From the NCBI GenBank assembly GCA_016932095.1, contig JAFGDN010000022.1, forward strand, positions 1 through 48,051: a DNA stretch of 48,051 nucleotides, read 5' to 3'. The stretch's first letter is position 1. Each line of letters starts with the position of its first letter. The translations under genes and the position numbers were made by a program. Below, one piece after another: positions 15,801 through 25,800 of this stretch. The notes beneath the pieces were generated by a model. The model was not told the DNA's origin. It was given only the letters and a program-made list of their open reading frames with translations, and ran no database searches. This DNA comes from Sedimentisphaerales bacterium (GTDB lineage: Bacteria > Planctomycetota > Phycisphaerae > Sedimentisphaerales > Anaerobacaceae).

Positions 15801-16802
15801 CTACGGGACGAGGTTCATACTCAACGTTTGCTCAATCGTAATCTTTGGATTTACTCCCAGTCCCAAAGGCACGCTCGACAGGATATTCATCGTATATTTC
15901 TGTGTGTATGAATTGGTCCGCCCGGCGTTCATATCGAAGATTTCCTGCCCCTGGCCCTGCAAATCGAGCACCTTGTAGTCGCGAAGAAAACCAAACTGCC
16001 CGCTCATCTGGAATATCTCGGTATAAGGCACCGGCCAGTCGTGAGGACTCGGATAAAGCAAAGAATATGTGCTGTCGATGACCGCTATTTGTTCGTTGGG
16101 ATCACCGCGAACCTCATGAAGCTGATAATTCACGTTACGCGCCGCAAAGAGAATCATAGGGGCCGGAACAAAAAGCTTTGATTTCCAAATTTCGCCTGCT
16201 TTAACGCCTTTAGTCGGTTTTGGAATACTCGAAATCGAATCCCAGAGAAACCACTGCAAAGCGATGAAGTCATACATCATATCCGGCGCTTTAATGAGCC
16301 CGCGGCTTCTATCACCCCTGAAGGCCCCCTGACCGACCTGCCGAATCACATCCAGCATATTCGAACGGTCTTCGATTTTGCCCGCCGGGCCGACTGTAAA
16401 CGTCCAGCTTTTGCCTGCAAAACCCTCAGCGGCATCGGCTACACCGACTGAATCCCGCATTGACACGCCGTTGCGCGTTACTTTTGCCTCTCCGCAACTG
16501 GCCGTTATCTTTGTAAGCCCGAAAGGATTCACCTCTACGGGCGTATATGTCACGGTCAGGTTAAGCGTCTCTGAAATTTTATTGATTGTTTCCTTGCCTA
16601 CCTTATCCCTGCCCGGTATCCGGCCCCAGTCAATTACGATATTTCTGCGGCTGCTAAACGTGTACTTCAGCGGCTGATTCTGCCGGAAATTCACCGTGAA
16701 CCGATAACTGTCCGGAGACAACGGCGCCCGCTTTATCGTAGGCGAGCAGCCGATGAGCGTCACGGATACAATGATACTCAAAATAATATTTCCTGCTTTC
16801 AC
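15801..16802 (-). CDS. Predicted lipoprotein, paralogue of its upstream neighbour
   Basis: The 333-residue protein starts with a lipoprotein signal (hydrophobic IILSIIVSVT and lipobox LIGC), so it is probably exported and lipid-anchored. No known family is recognised. Its body aligns with the upstream gene: FRQNQPLKYTFSSRRNI against the matching region there, and FTVGPAGKIEDRSNMLDVIRQ against FGPDNTIIRVTDLDILRQ. The pair is therefore a tandem duplication. The spacing to the upstream gene is 9 bases, a tight operon. The HIT gene begins 44 bases downstream. Confidence 0.75.
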   Translation of the reverse strand: MKAGNIILSIIVSVTLIGCSPTIKRAPLSPDSYRFTVNFRQNQPLKYTFSSRRNIVIDWGRIPGRDKVGKETINKISETLNLTVTYTPVEVNPFGLTKITASCGEAKVTRNGVSMRDSVGVADAAEGFAGKSWTFTVGPAGKIEDRSNMLDVIRQVGQGAFRGDRSRGLIKAPDMMYDFIALQWFLWDSISSIPKPTKGVKAGEIWKSKLFVPAPMILFAARNVNYQLHEVRGDPNEQIAVIDSTYSLLYPSPHDWPVPYTEIFQMSGQFGFLRDYKVLDLQGQGQEIFDMNAGRTNSYTQKYTMNILSSVPLGLGVNPKITIEQTLSMNLVP

Positions 16803-16811
16803 TGCGTCTCC

Positions 16812-17837
16812 TTATTGAATCATTTCCAAACTATATTCTCGTATGGCGGTCATCCTGAGAACAACCGGCTCGTTCGGGTCGCCCTGGCCCGGATTCGAAG
16901 GAAGCGCCGCCATCCAGCCGGAGTGAAGGTTTTCGCTGTATTTCTTAATCGCGCCGGTCGTCAAATCAATTTCGCCACCCCCGACGTAAAGGTCATTTGT
17001 ATCGAACATCTTCGGAAAACTGCCGGCTTCCTGCTGACTGCGGAATTTATCCTCGACTTCGGCGCTGGGTATCGCGTTCATTTCGATAATCGCGATTTGA
17101 TGACCGGCGACGTTTCGAACCTCTTTAATCCTGTAAATCTTTTCGTATGACTTTATGCCCATCAGGCCAAACGAAAAGGTCTTGATTTTGCTCCACGTGC
17201 CGCCCGGCTTAATGGGCTTATCGCCTGTTTGCGGCAGAAACAGCATCGAATGGCGCTCCGCTACGGCATCGGAAAGCAGAATGCTTTTCGCGGCACGGTC
17301 GTCAGGGTTATAACCGGAAAACATCTGCCTGAGAATATCCAAATCGGTTACCCGTATTATGGTGTTGTCCGGGCCGAATTCTATCATATAGCTTTTACCA
17401 AGCAGCTTGTTCAAAACGTTGCTTTTGTCTGATTCCCTGGAGCTGTCGAAATCCACGGTGGTAACGTTTTTGACGATGCCGTCATACTTAAGCGAATCGA
17501 AGGTTACCTTTGCAACGGTCTTGCCGTTGGGGTCAACGCTCTGTATCCGCTGGGTAACAACCATTTCGACCTTCTCTTCGTTGAAGCTTTCCTCGAATGC
17601 CGCCTTTTCAGGGACGGGACCCTCCCATTTAATGTTGCGTCGTTTTTGTTCCGTAATGCGATAGGCGCTCTGTTGACCCACTGTCGGTTTAATTGCGATT
17701 CTGACAGCGCCGGATTTCAACACACCGCTTGCACCGGCGGTCTCCGGCTGCTCCGGCTGAGGGCAACCACATACAAACACAATACAGCAAACGCCCACAA
17801 TCGTTATGTATCTGAAAATTCTACCTGTTACCATCAT
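16812..17837 (-). CDS. Predicted lipoprotein, first of a paralogous pair
   Basis: The 341-residue protein is best started at the ATG at 17837, with GGGAG eight bases upstream; longer frames reach 17927 but lack this. The signal is IFRYITIVGVCCIVF with lipobox VCGC, then a Pro/Glu/Gln linker and a beta-rich body. GKSYMIEFGPDNTI and PIKPGGTWSK recur in divergent form in the next gene. Function is unknown. ilvD is encoded divergently from 17989, so its promoter must lie within about 150 bases of that start. Confidence 0.75.
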   Translation of the reverse strand: MMVTGRIFRYITIVGVCCIVFVCGCPQPEQPETAGASGVLKSGAVRIAIKPTVGQQSAYRITEQKRRNIKWEGPVPEKAAFEESFNEEKVEMVVTQRIQSVDPNGKTVAKVTFDSLKYDGIVKNVTTVDFDSSRESDKSNVLNKLLGKSYMIEFGPDNTIIRVTDLDILRQMFSGYNPDDRAAKSILLSDAVAERHSMLFLPQTGDKPIKPGGTWSKIKTFSFGLMGIKSYEKIYRIKEVRNVAGHQIAIIEMNAIPSAEVEDKFRSQQEAGSFPKMFDTNDLYVGGGEIDLTTGAIKKYSENLHSGWMAALPSNPGQGDPNEPVVLRMTAIREYSLEMIQ

Positions 17838-17988
17838 TTTTTGGTCTCCCATAAACATTTTCCAAGCCAAATCAAAGATGACATTATAACCGCCAACTCC
17901 GCTGAGACAACCTAATTTTTTCTTCAAATACGGCCTGTCCGTCGATAAAATATCACCTTGACTATATTTTATGAAAAGGAATACATAT

Positions 17989-19653
17989 ATGAAAAGTGAT
18001 ACAGTAAAAGCGGGATTTCAGCGGGCGCCGCATCGGGGCTTACTTCACGCCTGCGGCGTAAGCGACGTTGATATGAACAAGCCGTTTATCGCGATTGCCA
18101 ACAGCTTTTGCGAAATCGTTCCCGGCCACGTCCATCTCAATAAAGTTGCCGAGGTTGTCAAGCAGGCCGTCCGTGAGGCCGGAGGCGTTCCCTTCGAGTT
18201 CAACACGATAGCCGTCTGCGACGGCATAGCTATGGGCCATACCGGTATGAAATACTCGCTTGCGTCGCGGGAAATCGTCGCCGACTCGGTTGAAACGATG
18301 GGAAGAGCGCATTGTTTCGACGGCATGGTCTGTATCCCGAACTGTGATAAAATCACGCCCGGTATGCTTATGGCCTCGGTCCGGCTTAATATACCAACCA
18401 TTTTTGTTACAGGCGGCCCAATGGCCGCAGGCAAACTCGCAGACAAGGCCGTTGACCTGATTAGCATTTTCGAAGGCGTCGCCAAATTCAAGGCGGAAAA
18501 GATTAATGAAGCCCAGTTAAAACAACTCGAAATGACCGGCTGCCCTACCTGTGGAAGCTGTTCAGGTATGTTCACCGCCAATTCGATGAACTGCCTCTGC
18601 GAAGCCATTGGTATGGCCCTGCCCGGCAACGGCACAATATTAGCAATCGACCCGAGGCGGCAGGAGCTTTATAAACAGGCCGGCAGACAAATCCTCAAGC
18701 TGGTCGAAAAAAATATCAGACCCCTGGATATAATCAGCGTCAAGTCGATGGATAACGCCCTCGCTCTGGATATGGCTATGGGCGGCTCGACAAATACCGT
18801 CCTGCACACGCTCGCCCTCGCCAGCGAGGCAGGCATCAAATACAACCTCGAAAGAATTAACAAAATTTCCGCCAAATGCCCCAATATCTGCAAGGTCTCG
18901 CCTTCAAGCGAATTTCACGTCGAGGATGTTGACGCCGCGGGCGGTATCAGCGCGATATTAAACGAAGTAAGCAAAGTGCCGAAACTGTTAAACCTTGATA
19001 CAATGACTGTCACAGGCCAGACCTTAGGCGAAAACATCAAAAACGCGAAAATCACTAATACCAGGGTAATTCACACAATAGATAATGGCTACTCAAAGAC
19101 CGGCGGCCTGGCCATTCTCAAAGGCAATCTCGCGCCAAACGGCGCCGTAGTTAAATCAGCCGGCGTCGCTGCCAATATGCTCAAGCATACTGGCCACGCC
19201 TGTATATTCGAAAGCCAGGAAGACGCCTGCGAAGGAATTTTAGCCGGCAAGGCCAAACCCGGCGATGTTGTCGTAATCCGCTACGAAGGCCCTAAAGGCG
19301 GTCCCGGTATGCAGGAAATGCTTAGCCCCACAAGCTACATTATGGGCGCAGGCTTAGGCGATTCCGTCGCTCTTATAACCGACGGCAGGTTCAGCGGCGG
19401 CACCCGCGGCGCCTGTATCGGCCACGTCAGCCCCGAAGCCGCAGTAGGAGGCCCCATCGGACTGCTAAAAAAAGGCGACATCATCGAAATCGACATCCCG
19501 AACCACAAAATAAACGTCAAGCTGACCACTAAAGAGCTTGCCGCAAGAAAGAAAAAGTGGAAACCGAAAAAACCGAGAATTACCACCGGCTGCTTAGGCA
19601 AATACGCAACAATGGCCACAAGCGCCGACACCGGTGCGGTATTGAAATGGTAA
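17989..19653 (+). CDS. ilvD: Dihydroxy-acid dehydratase
   Basis: IlvD dehydrates 2,3-dihydroxy-3-methylbutanoate and related acids in branched-chain amino acid synthesis, using an Fe-S cluster; its keto-acid product is also the PanB substrate. The 554-residue product has [27 protein letters not shown] and [16 protein letters not shown], carrying the cluster cysteines. [11 protein letters not shown] and GHVSPEAA lie near the C-terminus. The ATG at 17989 is chosen over 17971 because AAGGA ends 8 bases before it. The upstream lipoprotein genes are divergent; the next gene begins 219 bases on. Confidence 0.96.
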   Translation: MKSDTVKAGFQRAPHRGLLHACGVSDVDMNKPFIAIANSFCEIVPGHVHLNKVAEVVKQAVREAGGVPFEFNTIAVCDGIAMGHTGMKYSLASREIVADSVETMGRAHCFDGMVCIPNCDKITPGMLMASVRLNIPTIFVTGGPMAAGKLADKAVDLISIFEGVAKFKAEKINEAQLKQLEMTGCPTCGSCSGMFTANSMNCLCEAIGMALPGNGTILAIDPRRQELYKQAGRQILKLVEKNIRPLDIISVKSMDNALALDMAMGGSTNTVLHTLALASEAGIKYNLERINKISAKCPNICKVSPSSEFHVEDVDAAGGISAILNEVSKVPKLLNLDTMTVTGQTLGENIKNAKITNTRVIHTIDNGYSKTGGLAILKGNLAPNGAVVKSAGVAANMLKHTGHACIFESQEDACEGILAGKAKPGDVVVIRYEGPKGGPGMQEMLSPTSYIMGAGLGDSVALITDGRFSGGTRGACIGHVSPEAAVGGPIGLLKKGDIIEIDIPNHKINVKLTTKELAARKKKWKPKKPRITTGCLGKYATMATSADTGAVLKW

Positions 19654-19686
19654 CTCACTGCAAGACACGGTAAACAACTAATGGGG

Positions 19687-19761
19687 GTGCTAATTTCAAA
19701 ATCAAAGCGGTATTCATATTGGGGCAGAAAACAAGGGAATAGTCCCATAAAAATTTAGCAC
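19687..19761. repeat. Inverted repeat upstream of the coiled-coil gene promoter
   Basis: GTGCTAA at 19687-19693 is complementary to TTAGCAC at 19755-19761, whose end touches the -35 box of the coiled-coil gene. The separation of about 60 bases fits paired operator half-sites or a long mRNA hairpin after ilvD. No classic terminator for ilvD is visible. Confidence 0.35.
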
Positions 19762-19790
19762 TTGAAAAAGAATCGCGTAATTGCTAAAAA
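19762..19790 (+). promoter_or_regulatory. Promoter of the giant coiled-coil gene
   Basis: TTGAAA at 19762-19767, a 17-bp spacer and TAAAAA at 19785-19790 form a good sigma-70-like promoter. It gives a leader of about 75 bases before the ATG at 19873. Confidence 0.5.
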
Positions 19791-19819
19791 AACGTTGTGA
19801 AGGAGTGGAACGTTTTTTT
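19786..19819. promoter_or_regulatory. 11-bp inverted repeat overlapping the -10 box and start site
   Basis: AAAAAAACGTT at 19786-19796 and AACGTTTTTTT at 19809-19819 are perfect complements around a 12-base centre. The repeat starts inside the predicted -10 and spans the transcription start, the position of a repressor operator. Its A/T-only outer stem and T run could alternatively end ilvD transcripts. Confidence 0.45.
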
Positions 19820-19872
19820 CACTTCTCGCCGGAAAGCAGAACGAAAACAGGAAGTGTTTTTGCGGGCTGTAT

Positions 19873-22800
19873 ATGGATGTGAACAGGGTAACGGATAACC
19901 GGGTATCAAACGAGCAGCAGGGAGAAAACAACGAGAAGTTTGTTCCCACGTGCACAATATGCGGGGAAAAGCACTGGCCGCACCACCCGCTTGTGCCCTG
20001 CTTCAACGCCAAAAAGGTAAAGGAAAGAGCAAAGCAGGAGGCAAAAGAAAAAGCGCTTGCGGACAAGCTCGCCAGAATCGAGGCCAAACGGCTGGCAAAA
20101 GAGCAGGCAAGGGAGGAGAAACTCGCAAGGATACAGGCAAAAGAGCAGGCAAAAGCGGATAAATACGCCTATCAGGCCGCTATAAAAAAAGCAGAAGAGA
20201 TTGCGCAGCGGGAAGCAAAGGCAAGGGCCGAGGCCGAAAGAATTGCCCAGGCCGAGACAAAGGCAAGGGTGGCCGCGGAAGAAAGAGCCAGGACCGAAAC
20301 AGAAGCCAGAGCCAAGGCCGAACAGCAGGCAAAAACAACCCTCGAAGAAAAAACACGCACTTTTCAGGAAGCTACCAGGCGGACCGAAAGCCGTTACCAG
20401 GCCGAAACAATCACGCGAAACCAATTACAAAAACAACTCGATACTCAAAACCAGATACTCAATGAATTACGCGAAACGCTCGATACGCAAACCCAGCAGC
20501 GAGAAACCGCCGAAGAACAGCTCCGGCAGGAAAAACAGGCCAGGCAGGACGCCGAATCAACCCTCGAAGAAAAGGTAAGTGAGTTCGGCAGGACATTGGA
20601 AGAAGTCAAATCACAGCTAAACACTCAGCAACTTGCGCTCGAGGAGGCATACGATAAGCTCAAACAATACAGTGAGAACCTGGCACAAACCGAATTACGA
20701 CTGAGGGATGAAGAGCAGGTCAGAAAAAAAACACAGGAAAAACTCGACAGGGAAATTCAGGCCAGAACCACCGCCCAAGAGCAGGCAAGATTCCAGCAAG
20801 AGCACCGGCTAAAGGCCGATGCGCTGGCCGAACAGGCGCAACAGCAAATTCAGGAGCAGACGCAGGCAAGAGTAAAGGCCGAGCAGCAGATGCGAGCCGA
20901 GCTGGAGGAAAAAGCGGTAACATACGGTCGGATAATTGCCTCACTTGAAGAAAAAGTGCGTTCGTCAGAAGAATCGCTTGCCGCCGCCCGCCAACAGTCG
21001 GCTACACAAACCGAAGCCGTTGAAGAGGCCCGGCAAAAACTCAAAGAGCAGACGGAAACAATTTCAGAATTAAAAAGCAAGGTCGAGACCCAGACAAGGA
21101 CAATAACCGAAATTCGGGAACGGCTGGATGCTCAGGCCGAGACGGTCAAATCAGCGAACCAGCAGGCACAAAGCGAAACTGCCCAGCGAGCAAAAGCCGA
21201 AGCTATGGCGCAAGCCGAACTCAACGCCAGGCGCGAGGCACAACAACAAATAGAGGTAGAAAAACAGTTGCGTCAGCAGGCCGAGGCGAAAATGCGGGCA
21301 GAGCTCGAAGAAAAGGCAAATCGCTACGGCCAGGCAATTGCACAGGCCGATGAACGACTAAACAATGCCATACGGACAAAAAAGCAGACAGAAGAAGAAT
21401 CTCAACTCCAGACACAAGCCCGGATCGAAGCAGAAAAGAGGGCTGAAAATCTCGCCGCGGCCCTCGAACAATTACGTCTGCAGTCAGACACGCAAACCGT
21501 GCGGCAAAAGGACATCGAGCAGCGGCTTCACGCCGAAACACAGGCCAAAATCGAAGCCCGGCAACAGGTAAAGGCGTTGACCGATAAGACGACCCAATTG
21601 AACCTGGCATTAACCCAAACCGAGAAAAACCTCGCCGAGTCATCAGAGAGGTTACAGCAGGAATCAAAAACTCGAATATCGGCCGAAGAAAAGGCACAAC
21701 GCCTCGTTGATGAGGCGGCCAACGCAACGGCACGGGCACAAGCCGAATTAAACGCCAGGCGCGAGGCACAACAGCAAATCGAAATTGAAAAGCAATTACG
21801 TCGGCAGGACCAGGAGAAAATGCGGGCCGAGCTTGAAGAAAAGGCAAATCGCTACGGCCAGGCAACTGCCCAGCTCGAAGAACGGCTAAAGAACGCCGTC
21901 GAAGCAAGGAAACACGCCGAGGATGAGCTGGACTTTCAAACGCAACTGCGCCTCGAAGAGGAAGAAAAGTCGCAAAACCTCACGAAAACCATCGAGCAAC
22001 TGCAAAATCAGCTAAAAATACATACAAAAGAGCAGGCGGAACTGCAAAATCGCGTGCAGAACGAAATCCAGAAACGAGCGGCGGCGGATGAAAGAGCGGG
22101 CCGGTTAAGTGAAGAGCTTGCCAAAGCGACGGCTACAACACAGGTCGAGCAAAAGGCAAGGATAGAAGCGGAAAACAAGGCACAGGAGTCGGCACAGGCA
22201 GCAATACAAATCGAAAGACAGATAAGAGCGGAGCTGGAGGAGAAAGCAAAAGGTTATGGCCAGTCAATCGCGAAGGCCGAAGGTAAAATCGTCTCGCTGA
22301 CCGACGCCCTCAGAGGCGCCGAAGAAAATCTAAACGCAGCGATAGAGTCAAAAAATATAGCCGAAAAGCAGGCAAAGGCAAACGACGAAATAGCCGCCGA
22401 GCTCGCCGAACGGCTTGGAGTTCAGACAAAGACAGCCGCTGCGCTCGAAGACAAGCTCAAAGAAGAGAATCAGGCAAGGTTGCACGCTGAAAAAACAGCA
22501 ACCGAACTCAATGAGGAAAAACAGCAGGCGTTGACCATAGCACAGGCAGAGGAAAAAGCAAAAGTCGAAGCACAACAGCAGGCCAGGCGCGAGGTCGAGA
22601 CAAGGGCCAAACTCGAGCAACGGTTCGAAGCGGTGATACAGGCGAAAATATCGGCGGAAAAACAGGCCGAGGAGCTTAATCAGGCCCGGCAGCTCGCCGA
22701 GAAAAACCTGCAAATCGAATCAGAAAATCGGGCACATGCCCAGGCGCAGGCGGCCGCAGCCGAAGAAGCCAGGGAAAGGGCAGAACAGTCGGCAAACCGG

Positions 22801-25800
22801 CAGGCACAGGCGCACGCCGAATTCGAGAAACAGATAACCGCCCAATTGGAAGAAAAGGCAAAAGTTTACTCCGGCGAAATCGCCTCGGCCCGGGAAAAAG
22901 CGAACTCATACGAGGCACAAATCGAACAGCTTCAAATACAAATCGAAGACCTGTCGCAGTCACGCACGAAACTGGCCGAACAATTATCGGCTGAGCAAAA
23001 CGCCAAAACAGAGTCAAACGAGAATATTCAAAAATTGTTGCAAAAACTTGACCATTTACAAGCCGAACTGTCGGCACAGACCACCGCCAAAGCACAGGCG
23101 GAAATGAAATTCAGCGAAGAAGTCGAGGCAAGGACAAAGGCGGAGCAAAAGGCCAACGAAGAATCGCAACAGCGTGCCAGGGCGGAAGCAATTGCCGAAG
23201 AGCAGTCAAAGATTGCCTCGCGGGCACAGGATGAAATCAGAACGCAGGCCCAAAACTGGCAAAAAGTCGAGCAGCAGATACAGGCCGAACTGGAGGAAAA
23301 GGCACAAATTTACGGCCAGACGCTCGCGAGGGCGGAAGAAAAAGCAAAGTCGCTCGCAGCAGCAAAACAAGAGGCAAACGATAAGCTCAATGAGGAGGTG
23401 CATCGCCGTTTGCAGGCAGAAGAGGCCGCAAAAGAATATCCGCAAAAGCTCACTGAACTGCAAAATCGTTTATTGACGCAGGAGCAGACAAAAATCGAGA
23501 CCGAACGGCGTTTGACCGAGGAGCAGGAAGCCAAAAGCCATCTCGAAGAACACGTATCACAGTACGCCGAGCGACTCAGTCAAGTAGAACAGGAACTCGC
23601 CACCGAAACAGCGGCCAGAATCAAAACTCAGGAGCAGTTAAAAGAGCAAATCGAGCAGCGACGGCTGGCAGAAGAAAAAGCTCAAGTGGAACTTGAGCAA
23701 AAGACCAGGGCACAGGCGCTTGCGCAGGCACAAACGCAATCCCTGATGCAGGCCGAAGAAAAGGCAGACCGCGAGGAGCAGGCAAAAATACAGGTCCTGG
23801 AACAGACCAGGGCCGAGATTGAGGAAAAAATCAGGTTTTACAGCCACGAGCTGGGCAAGACCCAGCAGCACGCCGAATCTCTCGAAAAGACGCTCAAGCA
23901 GGTCGAAGAAAAACTTTTGCAAAGTCAGTCGGCCAACGAGCAAACAGAACAGCAGATAAACCGCCTCACCGAACAGCTCGCCTCACTCGAGAACAAGCTC
24001 GATACACAGGAGGCGATTAACGCCCAACTGGAGGTCAACCTCGAAAACGAAACGCGGGTAAGAGCTGAAACACAGGAGCTTTTACAGCAGCAGGCGCAGC
24101 AAAAAGCCCGCGCAGAGGCAAGGCAGGAAATCGAGGCAAAGACCAGGGCCGAAGCCGAACAAAAAGCCAGAGAGGCAGTCGAATCGGCGGCACTGGCAAG
24201 ACAACAGGCGCAGAACCAATTCCAGCAGCAAATTGCGAATTTCACGGCGACACTATCGGATATACAATCACAGTTGAGCCGTGAAACCGCCATCAGAGCC
24301 GCCGCCGAACAGAAGATAAATTCCCAGGCCGAGACAATCGACCAGTACCTGCGTCAGGTAATATCGCTTGAACAGGATAAAGCCGCAATGGAACTGAATC
24401 TCAATGGGCTGAGAGACGCGTTCGTAAAAGCTCAAAGCGAATACGAGGCGGCAAACCTGGCCCGGCAACAGATGCAGGAGCGTCTTGAATCTGAAATTAA
24501 AACGCGAACAGACGCCCAGGAGAAGACCGACCTGCTCGCCGCCGAACTCGCAAAGGCACAGGGCAGGACCGAGGCCGAAGAAAGAGCAAGGCGTATTACC
24601 GAGGAAAAAGCCCGTGCCGAGGTCGAAACAAGAGAAAAACTCGAACAGCAGACAAGGAACCAATTAGAAGAAAAAGCAAAGGCGTACGGCCGGTCAATCG
24701 CGACCGCCCAGGAAAAGGCCAGATACTACGCCGAGGCCCTGACCGAAGCGAAGAATAAACTCGCCGAAAAAGACAAGGCAGTTGAACAAATCCACAGCAA
24801 CCTGAACACCGAAACCGAAAACCGGTTGCGCCTCGAACAACAGCTTGAAACCTACGTTAAGCAAATCGATAACCTCAGGCAGCAGCTTCGGGATGAAATA
24901 TCAGCAAGACAACAGATAGAATCGGAAACGAAAGCATTGGCCGAAGAAAACACCAGGACGCAAACCGAAGAAAAGAACCGCCTCGAACAGCAAATCGAAA
25001 CCTATAGACAGCAAACCGAGAAGCTTCAGCAGGACTTGCAGGCCGAAACGTCGGCAAGGCAACAACTCGAATCGGAAGCCAAAACGCTGGCTGAAACCGC
25101 CGTAAGAAATCACGCCGAAGAAAAAGGACGGCTCGAAAAGCAGTCGCAATCCCTGCTCAGCGAGCAGGCCAACGCCTACGAAGAGCAAATCGCGGAACTG
25201 GAAGAAAAACTGAAAATAGAACTGCAGGCAAAAGATAATCTGCAAAACCGGCTTGACCAGGAAGCCCAGGTTCGGATTTCGAACGAGCAAAAAACGAAAG
25301 AAGAATTACAGCAAAAGGTCGAGGCATACGAGCGGGTAATCAACGCCGCCGAACAACAGCTTAAAAACGAATCGCAGAAGGCATCACAGTTTGAGGAAAA
25401 GTTGAACGCTATACAGCAGGCCAGGGCCGACGCCGAACGAAAATTAGACGCTGAAACCGAGGCCAGAATATCGGCCCAGGAAAACATCAGGGCTTACGCC
25501 GACCGCCTGGCTGAGCTGGAAAAACAACAATCTCAGCTCGTCTCCGCAAAAACCGAGGTCGAACAAAAACTAATCACCGAGAGTGGAGCAAAGGAACAGA
25601 TTCAAAATCAACTGGACGTGCTGACCGCTAAAATAGTCGATACCGGGCAAAAACTGCAGCAGGAAACCATCGCAAGGAACGAAATCGAACAAAAACTGCG
25701 AGAGGAAGCCAGCGCCAGGAAAACCGCCGAGCAGAAACTCGAAGCCGAAATCCAGGCACGACTCAAAGTCGAGGAAGCATTGCAATCGCAAATGGAACCG

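Noticed and set aside
19786-19819. AAAAAAACGTT repeat as the ilvD terminator
   Set aside because: The stem has little GC and overlaps the promoter of the next gene; an operator role fits better, although termination cannot be excluded.
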